From contig JALDNG010000479.1 of NCBI GenBank assembly GCA_024349245.1, positions 62,001 to 126,000 of the forward strand: DNA of 64,000 nucleotides. The letters are read 5' to 3'. The notes under the pieces are model-generated. The model was not told the DNA's origin, made no database searches, and worked only from the letters and a program-made list of their open reading frames with translations. Shown in pieces: positions 49,168 to 61,389 of the stretch (position 1 is the first letter of the stretch; the number at the start of each line of letters is the position of its first letter). Source of the DNA: Neodontobutis hainanensis (Eukaryota; Chordata; Actinopteri; Gobiiformes; Odontobutidae). Made by a program: the position numbers and the translations under genes.

Positions 49168-49597
49168 ATAAGAAATGGAATATTTTATTCATTTGAATCT
49201 GATGTTCATTCAAAATATAATTCTGAACATAAAAAAGTAAAAATAATTACCTTTTATTTTCCTCTCTTTGGTTTTATTGTGACTATAAGATCGATATTTA
49301 CAGAATTAATATTTATAGTTAATTTAATAATCTTTTTATACGTTTAGTTTTATTATAAGAATAAAAGCCGCCACAAGATAAATCACTAGTTTTGGAATTA
49401 AACAACACTCAGCTATTCCTGAGGTTAATATTATCCAGCAAAAGGTCAAACTCAAAGATTATTCTGAAACCATTAAGCATTCATATTTGAATAAAAATAT
49501 AACTGCTAATAATAACTTAAAGTTGCAAATATTAACACCATATTTATTTAAATACAACACTGTGTTAAACAGACTCGTTTTGACATTTTATAAATGA
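49168..49597 (+). CDS. spliced gene for a predicted membrane protein (3' part)
   Basis: The first exon is open from 49168 and reads IRNGIFYSFESDVHSKYNSE, HKKVKIITFYFPLFGFIVTI, then a second hydrophobic run ELIFIVNLIIFLY, so one or two membrane spans. A 26 nt intron (49342-49367) leads to a 21 nt exon PPQDKSL. A 35 nt intron (49389-49423) leads to VNIIQQKVKLKDYSETIKHS and LQILTPYLFKYNTVLNRLV, with a stop at 49595-49597. All sites are GT-AG and in phase. A strong acceptor (TTTGCTTTTCAG) near 49023 suggests more exons upstream. Not identified. Confidence 0.48.
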
Positions 49598-50249
49598 ATT
49601 TTTTGTTTTGTTTTTGTCGAAAGTTTGTTTTGTCATATATTTTAATGTTCGTCATTCAAGTTCACTCAAACGTTGTGGTCAAAATTCATAAATTATTTTC
49701 ATTTAAAGAGTTTCGTGTGTCTGTTACACCTAACAACACGTCTCAACTAAAATAAACACAAAAATATAGACAGTAACAAGTGATTGTGCAAAAACGTATG
49801 TAATAAACCCAGATACAAGTCTCACTCAATGTGATTATGTCAAATAATTTATCGAGATTACAATGTAAAAATTCGGCCTTCAACATTTATTTTTTGGTAA
49901 ACTCAAGAAAATTCAATAGATGTGTAATCACAATTTTCCATGCTAGGAAGCTGATCTCCATTCATTCCATAAGGTAAATGGTGCAAAGAAATATTAATCT
50001 TATTCGTAATCATGAGCGTATATCGGTTAAAGTATATGATTTCCATTTTATATTTTGCAAATACATTTATATTTTACAAAGATGAGAAGAGTAATTTCAT
50101 CACATTTTTTACCTTAAACTCTTTATAAACTCGAGGTTTCGTGGAGGCCATATACAATTAAGGTTAGGTTTTAATTTAAGAGTGAATTGTTCTAAACTTC
50201 ATTCAATAAATTGGAATGATAGAAGAAGAAAAACATCGCTTGATAAGCT

Positions 50250-50447
50250 TTAACCTATCTTTTGCCTAACAGCAAAATTTACTACTCTTCTCTTCTGATA
50301 GGTTCTAAATCTCTTCAATATTATTTCAAAGTTATCATTAAATGTGGCGTTGACTGAATTTTTCCAATAAGTGTTTTTAGAATTCTTTTTGTTGATCTTT
50401 TTTAGTTTTAAATGATCTGGGCCATTATCTTTCATAGTTTTATTCAT
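50250..50447 (-). CDS. small basic protein, unknown function
   Basis: Starts at ATG (50445-50447) and encodes 65 residues, rich in Lys, Arg and Asn: KDNGPDHLKLKKINKKNSK, YWKNSVNATFNDNFEI, then LKRFRTYQKRRVVNFAVRQK. No membrane segment. Strong basicity would suit a nucleic-acid-binding or nuclear protein, an inference from charge alone. Divergent from the frame at 50500. Confidence 0.42.
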   Translation of the reverse strand: MNKTMKDNGPDHLKLKKINKKNSKNTYWKNSVNATFNDNFEIILKRFRTYQKRRVVNFAVRQKIG

Positions 50448-50499
50448 AAATATTAAAAAAAATATAATTTTATGAATTTTACATTTTAGTAAGTATAAA

Positions 50500-50685
50500 A
50501 TGATTCCACTTCAGGGAATAAAAATAATAATTGCAACAGATGAAAGCTTATATTTTTTAAGTTTTCCAAAATTATGCATGAATTTTATGTTTTCATTTAA
50601 AAATCTCATAAAAAAACAGGATGTTTTAGATACATTTATTCAGAAAACTGACAAAATAGCTTTGATCTTTTTTAAATATTTGTAA
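50500..50685 (+). CDS. possible small protein, unknown function
   Basis: Starts at ATG and reads MIPLQGIKIIIATDESLYFL, later KKQDVLDTFIQKTDKIALIF, 61 residues. Its start is 52 bp from the divergent start at 50447, so the two may share a promoter. No family recognised. Confidence 0.35.
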   Translation: MIPLQGIKIIIATDESLYFLSFPKLCMNFMFSFKNLIKKQDVLDTFIQKTDKIALIFFKYL

Positions 50686-51397
50686 AAAAGGATGTTTTAA
50701 AGTCTGAATATTTTGACAAGGAAGAACGTTTTTCACGTTTTAATAGAAGATTCTTATTCATTTAACGATCCCTTAAACTTTTTACATCATACAAAATGTC
50801 TCTATAAATATTAAACTGTTAATGGTTTTGAATTAAAAGATTACAAATTTAAAAATATATATCAATAAATCGATGAGTTTTTAAGTAGCTAAGGATATAG
50901 GTGGATATTTTTTGTTGTGTTAATTACCTCTCGACGCCAACAAATTTTGTACTTTTATGCTTAGCTGAATTTAGATACTGAAGGAGAAAACATGGTTATC
51001 ATTATCCCTGTTGAAAGTGTAAAATACTTCAACACAATAAAAATTGTCCTCATGTGTTTAACTTACTCTGGTCGTTAAAAAACATATAAAATCATGAATA
51101 TCTTATTCATCTATGATAAGTTTTTTTGTTCGGTTTGTTATAATTTTATTTTTTAATAAGCGGAATAGTTCAAAATATTTAAATCTTACAAGGGAACAAT
51201 GAAATCGCTTCAATTAATTTTTGTTAATATGTTATTCAAATTTCTATTTATGTTTGATTTCTCAAATATATTTTTGATAAAAATTTTACAAAAATTAAAA
51301 TAGATTTCATAATACATTAGACAGAAGAGAAATAAATTCAAATAAAACATTACAATAGATTTATGTAAAAGATAGACAATGGAATATATCATAGCGA

Positions 51398-51583
51398 ATG
51401 GTGAAAAGATATGTTAGGTTAGAGATTCCAATAAATTTGTTCAAAGATCAATTTTCTAAACTGCTGATTTTGAAAAATGAGTTTTATTTTATATTAACTT
51501 TTCATGTCATTTATTTCTCCTCGCTGAATGATAAAATCGAAATAATAATACTTTACGTATATTTAACGTATCTTTTTTGGTAA
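51398..51583 (+). CDS. possible small protein, unknown function
   Basis: Starts at ATG and reads MVKRYVRLEIPINLFKDQFS, then KLLILKNEFYFILTFHVIYF, 61 residues, ending in a hydrophobic, tyrosine-rich stretch. The first half looks coding, the second is typical of AT-rich translation. It may be an exon with its true end earlier. Confidence 0.3.
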   Translation: MVKRYVRLEIPINLFKDQFSKLLILKNEFYFILTFHVIYFSSLNDKIEIIILYVYLTYLFW

Positions 51584-52516
51584 ACTAAATACAAAACATT
51601 GACTTAGAATTTGAGAAACTTTCTATGTTTAGAAAATCTAATGAATTTTAATTTTGGTAGTATGTCATAAATCAACAATTTTTAGATGGTATAAACATCA
51701 TAGTATTTTATATAGAAATAAAAATGTCATAATATTCATAAAATACACAAAAAATCAATCAATTAAAATAAATTTAAATGGTTAGGGATGATTAATTTCA
51801 CAAAAACAATTTTGATCATACATTTCGAAGAAAAAACTCGTATCTTGATTTTAAAATATAAAAACAATCACGATATATTTATAACCTGAAAACTGTTAAG
51901 AATACAATTTCGTGAGATTTATATACCAATATAATTTATCATATCAGAATAGAAATAAATTTTTTACAAATAATATTTACACAAACCTAAATGATGAAAC
52001 CTGTCAAGCATTTCAAAGTTGCAGTCGAATATCGATAAACTATGATGGTCGGAACGTTTGATATTGAAGTTTTTAAACAATTTTATTTTTAAATATTGTA
52101 AAACAAAAAATAATATCAAAACTAAGAATTTTATAAAAGTTCAAAAATATACCAAAAATCGTTTTTAAAACGGAAGAAAAAATCAAAATTTACTTCTTGG
52201 AAGATAGAACAAATATTTTAATCTCTAAAACTACTTTGTAACAGGAAATTCAACACGAAGAAAATAAAGAGGTATTATAGACACATAGAAAAATAATATT
52301 TTGAGATAATACATAAATATTTTTCAAAAGTTAAAAATTGTGAAAATAGTATCAGAAATTATATTTTACATGATTATTACCAACATATTTGGGTATATAT
52401 TATACTTTTCATCTGATAAAAGTTTTTTTAATATCGTGGGTCCGAAAATTTCGTGATATTTTAAAATATAAAAATTTAATGGAAGTTCATTCATTTTAAA
52501 CGTTCATACTGAAAGA
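51584..52516. other. 3' flank of copy 4, nothing recognised
   Basis: AT-rich, no supported feature. Confidence 0.35.
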
Positions 52517-53747
52517 TCATAAAAATTTAAAGACAGGCTTGCAATAATTGTAATCATGGCATAAATTAATAATGGAGCTACACGATAAATATTTTTTAAG
52601 ATGCTTAAACGATGAAAACAAAGAATAAATGCTTATTTGCGAAGTAAAGCTATTTCTAGTCTTGCTAAAATCCACATTTTCATAAAATGAGCGATATATT
52701 CTGTTATTAACTGCATTCTAGAATTTTATTTATTTTTGTTACCATTCCCCAAGCGGTTTTGATTTTTCCAAACCTTTCAAGATAAAGAGATAAAATCGTT
52801 TCGCCACATTTGATACATAGTTCTCTATCAGTTAAAATAATAGTCGTGCAAATCTATTTTAAATTGTTGAATTTACAACATAGATCCTATCTGTATAATT
52901 TTCTATGAGATCCATCACCTTTTTCTGAAAATTAACTACCAATTTTTTGCTAGTATTTTTAATTTTATCTTTTTTAATGTAGTCTTCCATCATTGAAACA
53001 AACTCTCGATAGTCTCTGAGCAGTTCGTCAGGTAGATCTTTACTAAATCTTATATATTTGGAAGGCACTCCTTCTGTTGATAAATAAGTCCAAATACTAA
53101 ACCATTTAATAATATCTTTAATGAATCTTTCTTCAAATTCATCTTCAATAGTCAATAAAAAATCATTAAAAAATCGTTGTGGGTCAAATTTAATAACGGT
53201 TTCAAAGTGATGTGGCACAGTTTTTTGAAGTTCATTGTAATAATCTTTACTTTTTTCTCTGTTTGAACTTTGTGTTATATCAAGATATTTTGATTCATGA
53301 ACTTGTGGTGTTTTACTCTGAGTCTGTCTATGAACGTCTAAATTCAATGAATAACAAGTTGTACTTTCAAAAGCTGGACATTTCAGTTCTGTTGAAAATC
53401 CTTCGTGGTTACAATGTGGCTTATCAGACAAGAGATCTAGTTTATTCCTTTATTGTCCGGTTCAAAAGTTGAAGGTTCACCCACCCTTTTCGTTGTTATG
53501 TGATCAGATAATTTTTTAGACTGAGAGTTGTTCTCGGATTGCGGCGTCATTCCTGTCTCTTCGCCGCTATATTGTTTAAAATTGTCTGTTGAAGCCATAG
53601 ATTCACTTAGTTCATCAACACAAAGTTTTTCAGAGGAATATATAAATCAGAATTATCTTCATTTAATTTATATATCAGTTCTGAAACTGAAATAGAATTC
53701 GAGCTCGCGAGGCCACGAGTCAAACCATGTTTTAGAGTATTGAAATG
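52517..53747 (-). CDS. DPQ/C-x10-C-x2-C-G family protein, copy 4 (several frame breaks)
   Basis: The conserved 3' exons are certain: a helical-domain exon ending at 52877, a 23 nt intron (52854-52876), a 111 nt exon (52743-52853) with ICTTIIL and CIKCG, a 25 nt intron (52718-52742), and a last exon 52517-52717. HESKYLDIT and VIKFDPQRFFNDFLLTIEDE match copies 3 and 1. Upstream, coding-like sequence continues to about 53747 in three frames, with breaks near 53631-53640 and 53440-53450; KLDLLSDKP marks the PxDLS-like region. No signal exon is assured; a hydrophobic start at about 53940-53997 (MVFYWLTVK) is a candidate. The last exon gives 66 residues against 15-20 in other copies, so the usual stop is lost or another intron is missed. 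Confidence 0.72.
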
Positions 53748-53799
53748 TTATAATACATCAGATTGATCGTGACTTTGTTGGCTTAAAATCTTTGAATCA

Positions 53800-55644
53800 T
53801 CAAGATAGTAAGGAGAATATGCGATTCTTATTGTATGGACTATTAGATAAACGATAGCTGAATTCATTAAATTTCACAGATGCAATAAATTTATCGCGCA
53901 TGTGAAAGTATGCATAATTATTTATAGTTTCTTTTCTCATTATAATTAAAAATGCGCATAAATTCTTAATTTTAACAGTTAACCAATAAAAAACCAAATT
54001 CTATTAATTCACCAGATTTTTTGTTCAAAACACCTCGGTCACTTCTATTTGTGTACTTTCTTAACCTGGTTAATTTATTTGAGGTAAACATTGATCTTTT
54101 CTGATAAATTTTCATATCATGACTTTTCACATTAATTTATTTTCATGTATGGTAAACCTACTTGTATGTAAAATTAATAATCGTCGATAAGGCTTTTAAT
54201 AAATCCCCTGTGGTTCAGTGACGAAAAACTATCGATTAAGAGAAATTAATGTCGCGAAAGATCTCAGGTTATTTTATCGATTGTACCCTTTCTTTGGAAT
54301 AAAATTATCATTTATTCTCAAAGATTAGCGTCATTTTTAATCATTAATTTTGGGGAAAATATTGAATTCTCTGTTGAATTGACAAATATGTAAGCTAAAA
54401 TAATGACTAAAGGTATGTCCTATATTTTTGAAATTATTTCATTGAGTTCTTTATGTTAGTGTTTGCTCATAAATTCCCGGCAGAAAATTACCTGTTGGAT
54501 AATTGATAAATTTTCGTTTTTAGAGCGATAAAATCTTTTCATCAAAATTAAAAGAGAAAATCTATTCTTCAAATAAAATAAAAATTTATTGTTCGAAAAT
54601 ATTGCATTTAATCGCGTGTGAATTTTATTAAATGTAACCTCTTATTCATTTTCGTGTTAATTTCACTAATTTTAAGAAGTATTAAGTTTTTATCGTTGTT
54701 TTATATTATTCGTTTCAATAAAAATCTAATTTATAATTCTCATAAAAATTAAACAGTTTTTTCATGCGAATATGGACATGTGATGGATTTTGGCTTATAT
54801 TTCGCTGTGAAACGGATTTACCAAACTCATTTCAATAAAAATAATCTTTTTCAATGACCATTTTCGAGCATAATAGCAAAAAATATTTTTTTGAAAAGTT
54901 TCCTTTCATTCATTTATTTCACTTTATTCATGATGAACTACATTGTTCTAAAAATAAGTTTATTTATCATAAATAATGCTTAATTTTTGATATATACCAT
55001 ACCTTGACGATATAATCCACATATCACTTTTAACAGAATATTCGACAAGTGAATCTTGTGAAAATACTCATAGCATAGAAAGTTTGATTTTTAACACTTG
55101 GTAAAGAAGATTCCATTCGTATGTTTGTTGTATTTAATTTTATTAAATATGGATAATGTCAAGGATATATGATGTATGAATATGGAAACAATCTTTTTAA
55201 ATAAAATGAATATTTTATGATTTATTTAAATCCATTCTCATAAAGACAATCCTAAAGCCGTTTATACGAGGCTAATAATCAGCTTTAACATCTATTTTAC
55301 ATTGCTTATGAGTTGATATATTATGGATTTTTAATATATCTTTGTGGAGTCAAAAACAAAATTCGGTTAAGCTGTGATCACAACATGATAATTACGACGA
55401 AATCTCCAAGATAATGTTTAGATAAGAAAATGACGAAATGTGTAAAATATACATTTCAACTGATTTTAAATCAAGAATTCAAACAATATATTTTGAAAAA
55501 ATTTCAAAAAGAGCTTTACAAGTATTATTTCATATTTAAATGTCAAAATACTTTACCCTTCAAGTTGTGTAGGGTTATCTTAACCGGTCATATTTAGATT
55601 TGATTTGAGTTGCAGAGGACTAACCTATTATTTTTGGGCGTGGC
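53800..55644. other. upstream region of copy 4, AT-rich
   Basis: Contains the possible signal exon of copy 4 (53800-53997, minus). No other supported feature. Confidence 0.35.
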
Positions 55645-55647
55645 TTG

Positions 55648-55904
55648 ATGCTTTATATGATAATCCTTTTGAATCTTGGTGTCTGTTTACAATTGTCTAT
55701 GGGCACATTACTTTTCACAAAATCAACTAGAGACGATCAGTTATTAATCATATCATTATGTCAAAATAACCATATATTTAAGAAAGACCTTTTTCTATTA
55801 CTCAGTATATGTCTCCTAAATTGCGGTCAGATGAATCATTCATTGAACAAACGCTTTATTATAAATCTCGAGAGGTTTTGATGTCGCAATCCCAGAAATC
55901 ATAA
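55648..55904 (+). CDS. possible small secreted protein, two exons
   Basis: The ATG at 55648 begins MLYMIILLNLGVCLQLSMG, a good signal-peptide candidate, followed by STRDD. A GT at 55740 and an AG at 55785-55786 define a 47 nt intron that joins in phase to PFSITQYMSPKLRSDESF and IEQTLYYKSREVLMSQSQKS, with a stop at 55902-55904. The mature product would be about 50 residues. The second frame is open only after a TAA just upstream of it, which favours splicing. Intron size is above the local norm. It lies about 1.9 kb from the 5' limit of copy 4, pointing away from it. Confidence 0.42.
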
Positions 55905-58900
55905 ACACTTTGACGTAATTAATATGGAAAAACAAAAGAAAAAAATTTGTCAAATTCAAAATTAAATAGAAACCAACTATCCTTCAATTAAACGATTTAA
56001 AGCTCCCTCATTTTTCTTTCTAAAAACTGTTACTTCTCATGAGCTCTACTTCTAATTTTATTTAATTTTGATTTCACAAAAGACGAAAAAATTTCAATGT
56101 GAGTTGTATCATGGTGTATGAACCAAATAATCGAAAATGATTAGCTTTTCCTGAACAGATTCTATGGTAGTAGCGTCGGTGGTAAAAAGTAAAATTTTCC
56201 GTCATAACTACATGTGAATTTTCAAATATTTTTTCGTAGCCTTTTTTGAAAACTTCGAGAATTATACTTTGTTTATACCTTCTAATATTTTTTGTAATTT
56301 ACTGTTTATTGAAACAACTGAACACGAATTAACATATTCTTACTCCAGCCTTATTTTTAACATTACCACGTCGGTACCATCAATCTAATACCTGTAAATT
56401 TAAGAATTTTATAAAATAAATCATGTTTAATCTTGAAATTTAACCTGAGGGTTTTTGTATCAAAGTGTGTCTTTCTTCCGTAAATAAATTTCGTTCATTT
56501 ATATAATATGGAATAAGTTTCAATTTTGTCATTTTCTCGAGCGGTTTTCGAGATACATCGATAATTCTCAACTCTCGATAGATTTAAGATTTCACCAGAT
56601 TCACAGAACGTATATTTTTCCAGCCAGTCTGGGTCAGTGAATTATCATTGTCAAAAATATATGAAGTTTATTTTTTTAGTTTGACTCAACATTTATTTTT
56701 CTTCTGAAGCCTTTTACACATAAGAAAAGGAATGCTTATAAATTAAGGATGATTCCATTTTTTTATTCTCGCAATTTATTTAGGCCTTGATGATTCTAGT
56801 TATATCCCTTAATTCTTTCTTTTTTGACTGAGTATAACCTTCTGATTAAGTTGAATAAAGTTTCATCAAAAAGCTTTTTTTGCTTCTTCGTTTGATGCTA
56901 TTTAAAAATTATTGGTTAGTTTGTTGAAAATTATTTATTCGCGTACATATTTGGATCATCACTTATGGGAAACTCTGTAAGTAACAGAGTAATTGAGACA
57001 ACTCATAACTTTCCGCTTGTTTTTTAAATGACATTTCTCTCTCATTAACACTGATTATTGAGTTTTGTAGTGTTTTTTCATCTTCCATTTTCGGAATTAT
57101 CTACGTGATTACGTAGAATATGATTTCGACCCCGCGTCAAGTTCATCAGAACTAAAAAAGCAACTTAAAATATTAAACTCCAAAATTTAGATTAAAACGG
57201 CATACATATTAAACTGTCATTTTACTCAATTCAAAAGGCCACAGCAGTTAATATATGTTGTGTATGAAACATATGGCCTTCTGCTTAGGAAAGACACAGT
57301 AGTATTAAGAGAATCTCATGTTAAATTTCTTCAACTTTATTTCATTCAAATATCATCAAATACTCATAAATTTACATTATTTCACGATAAATCACAAAAT
57401 TAAAGTCTTGATTTTATATATGTCATATTTCAAAGTGTGATAGGTAAATCGTTTTTAGTTTGAAAATAAAAAGCAAAAGTATCAGCACTTGTGAGGTTTT
57501 AGGAATTACAATGTATTTTTAGAAGATTTTGGCTTTAAATTTAAAATATTTCATTAAAAATTATTATATAATTTAAATGTTCAAAAAATCTCATTCCTAA
57601 ATGATCTACTTGCAAATCTTCTTCAAATACTCGCCAAAGTAGATTCGCTTCCTTCTAGAACTATGGTTCAAAACCATTTTAAGGTTTCGTTAGTTTAGAT
57701 CACAACACAAAATTCTTGAAATTTGATCAACTATTTACATTAAACCCTACTGTTTTAAACGTATAATAAAACCTGATGTTGTTTATAAGCAGATGAATTG
57801 GACCAATATTATATGTTAGACACTTACGACGACTAAGTTAGATTTTTTGTTGCTTTGAATCTCTAATATTATATTCTTAATGTTGGTTAATTTAAAATTA
57901 ATCATGAATATTTATTTATTAAGACAGGTTAAAATTTAATGAATCCAATCTATCTATGTGGGCATAAAAGAGTTGTGATGCTGAATTTCACATTTTTAAC
58001 CAGATCAAATGTTTCATAAAATGTGATTTACACGCGATGAGAAGATTTTTTATACCCAAGTTTTTAACAAAAACAATGATAAATTTCTTTGGTTTAATAC
58101 AAATTTGAAGTTATATAATCTTAGAGATATCAGCCTCCTAAGGTGCGTTTTTGTCTGTATATCTATTCTGAAGTAGGTCTTTGCTTCCTTTTCCATCATG
58201 TAATTTATAATTTATCTCAAAAAACCTTCATACTTTTTTGAATTTGTAAATGGGAAATAGTGTACACGCCGCTCCTCATTTTTGTTGAATTCACCGATTT
58301 AATGTCTAGAAAACAGTTAAAAATTAAAAAAATATTGATTTTAAGAAAGTTCCATCTTTTTCTGATTTCTTGAACGGGATCAAAATATTTGATTTCTTAC
58401 CTTGTAATTCGTTCACTTCAGAAACTTACATCCTCGACAATAAAAGATCAATTCTTTTTATTTTTGATAATTTTGCGAATAAAGGATAATTTTTATGGTA
58501 TGGATCTTGGATGTTTACTAAACTTATCACTTCCGTGAGCAAATATGGATACGTCCTAAAATTCTTATTTTAACATTGAGGCATGGAGTACATCATGAAA
58601 TATAATGATAACCCTTTTGGAATTTTCGAAAATCGTACAAGATGGAATGAAACCAAGTTCTGTCAGGACACATACCAAAAATATAACGTTATTCCCATCA
58701 TTTTTCTGTTATCCTGTCAACATTATTAAAATATATGTTTAGTTGAAAACCACGAGACCATCTTCGGTGTACTTGTCGTTTAAATATTTTCCATCAACCA
58801 AAATTAGGCTCGTATGTTACATCCCGTGATTCTTCATGTTAAAATGAGATTCTGACTTTTTGACACAGTATCATAAGGTGTTACTCCCATTCATCTACAA

Positions 58901-60125
58901 ACATATGGTGTCTTGTGGAGTGTGTTTAGAACTATAGATAACGAAAATAATAGAGTATTTTATATGATATCTTAAGTGTTAGGTTTTAAATTCATTATTT
59001 TTAGCTGTATGGTTTTAATAGAGCAGCTATCGTTTTTGATGTCTAAAAAGAGATATTGAGACAAATGAAATTTTGCTCTTGGTCATCCGTTTTTTTCAAA
59101 CTCGAATTCTTGCATTAATTGTATTTTTATCTTTATATTGGTTTTTTGGTCTGTTGGGCGTTTGAAGGTTAATGAAAGCGCCAAAAAATCAAAATATTTA
59201 TGTTGATTCAAACTTTTTGTCATTCATCAAAGTTTTTAAAAATAGATGGCTATATTCTATTGTATTGCGGTGCGGGAGAACTAGAGATAACTTAAATTCA
59301 AATTCTAAAAATTAAACAATTTTAGACAAGATGAGACATAAGCTACAAAAAGAATATTTGGTATTTTTTAGTTTTTTCGCTATAATGGATAAGTTTAAGC
59401 ACGGCTCCAATCGACGCCCTTGACAAATCTTGCATATTACAATAATAACAATATGAATTTATTTTTGCATTCTTTAAAAATTTTGTTTTTAAAACAAATG
59501 AAATCTAGCGTAGTCACATGATTCCAGGAGAACTTATCAATTTTTCAAGACCGAAGCTAAATTCTTTTATATTTATCGTTTTTGAAGGTGTAACTTCCGA
59601 TCAGAAGACATTAATCTAACACAAACTACGATCATGTCTTATCCGTTACAGCTTAGGATTTTTATAACTTGCAAGAGCAATTATCACAACGGAATTTTTA
59701 TATATGTGTTTTCAGGGAAATTCTGGTTTCAAAGGCCTTAATCGTCTAGAATTATCTGTTTCGGATGATATTAGATTCATAATCGAAAGTACTATCATCG
59801 TGTTCTACACACATAACTAAAATTTAAATTTCCCCCATAATTTTTTTTGTGTGTGAGCATTTACGTAAAAATTATTTTATCACATTCAAAAACTAAATAC
59901 AAAAAAAAGTTTACAAATATTAATCTATTTGAAAGAAGTATCGGTTCAGCTTCGAAAGGCTTACAAGATGATCATATGTCCATAAAAACGTTAGTTTCAA
60001 CGTTAAGATTTCAGTAACCAAAGTATTAAACCGGTATGATAATAAAATGACTGGTTTTAAGAAAAAGAGCAGTAAAAAATGCTCTTGATAAATTTTAAGG
60101 GGATGAGTCATTTTATTTTTTTTGT
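55905..60125. other. no gene resolved; traces of decayed coding sequence
   Basis: Composition is slightly less AT-rich than the central deserts. On the minus strand around 58590-58830, frames such as LVDGKYLNDKYTEDGLVVFN and NNVIFLVCVLTELGFIPSC are interrupted by stops, like an old transposon or pseudogene. I cannot assign a family. Confidence 0.3.
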
Positions 60126-60129
60126 TAAT

Positions 60130-60345
60130 CAAGGATGAGTCAAAACTATAAGGGCTTCTTTTGAAAGAAGTTTATGTCTATTTCATGCCCTTCAGTTAAG
60201 TTTTGTTCACTATCTTCCATTGGCCATCCCTTTAACCCCTTTCGTTATGCAGGCATTAAGTATCTAACTGTGTGGGAATCGTACTCACTGAAAACCTTAC
60301 CATTTCCTCTGCCCAGAAGGATAAGTGTGATTATGTAGCATGGGT
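60130..60345 (+). repeat. dispersed repeat, copy 5
   Basis: AAGGATGAGTCAAAACTATA, then GGGCTTCTTTTGAAAGAAGT, GTGTGGGAATCGTACTCACT and CCTCTGCCCAGAAGG, in the same order and spacing as the 26.65 kb copy. This copy and the 26.65 kb one are the best preserved. Confidence 0.6.
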
Positions 60346-61389
60346 TCACAGTGAATATTTATTTAATGTGTTTGCTTTTTAGCTTAGTTATGTCTAAAAT
60401 GATCCTTTATCAGTCATTTTGAAAAAATTTTTCCATATCCCGTTTTGAATCCATAAAAAAGAGAACGTGTATCTTTTGTCATCTCTTTATTTTAATCTTT
60501 GAATGAAGTTGAGTTTTTAAAATTAGATAAAGAGTTTTCATAATTTCTGCTGTTCAACTGATCTCTTTTAACAATATTAAACTAAATTCATGAGTTAAAC
60601 ATCGTAAGGGTGCATCTATAAACTGAGATGGGATGGTTGAGGGGTGACGGTTACATAAACTTCTATTTTTAAAATGATATAAGTAGAAACCATCCCGACG
60701 TATCGAAATTTTATACCAGATTGACCGGATAATTTGATAGAGTAGAAATCGAGAACTATATCATAAATATATGTGAAGTACTCCTAAATATTATTTCCAT
60801 GATATTTTCGTCAAAGTTAATTTAAGGGTTTCTACTTTAAAAAATATCCACTCCAATGTTATACAAAATAGTTAACTAAACAAATCTATTTATAATTTAT
60901 TGGTGAAGCTAGTCTATAGCACGAAGGTCATCTATTTTGAGTAATAACTAAAGTCAAAATCATGAATCAAGTTTAATATAATTCTGCTGTTTGCTTCAAA
61001 TTCGATCATTTGAATGGCTCTCAATTATTTATAAATAAATTAATTTCAATCAGATTTTTGAATTGTTACCCAAAAATTATTTATTTTGACTGTTTTTATT
61101 ACTTTCAATTGGCTAGTTGTTTTTTAATTCCTAAAGAGCTGAATATGTTTCATTTTGAAGATTGGGGAGTATTCTTCTTATCTCTCGTTTTTAACCATTT
61201 AAATAAAAAATTGCCATGTAATCTTTCTAGCCTATAAATAGAGTGAGATTTTATTTCTCATCCAAGATCGTTAAAATTTTCAAATTCTATGATTTATTCA
61301 CCTTTTTTGAAGAGCGGTGATGAATCCGACCGTTTAGTCAGGTCATCCAATTGAATTTTAAATGTGTGGACTTAATCCAGCACCAATCT
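60346..61389. other. no gene recognised
   Basis: A frame at 61010-61237 (+) starts with ATG but is dominated by F, L, I and N. It is not supported. Confidence 0.3.
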
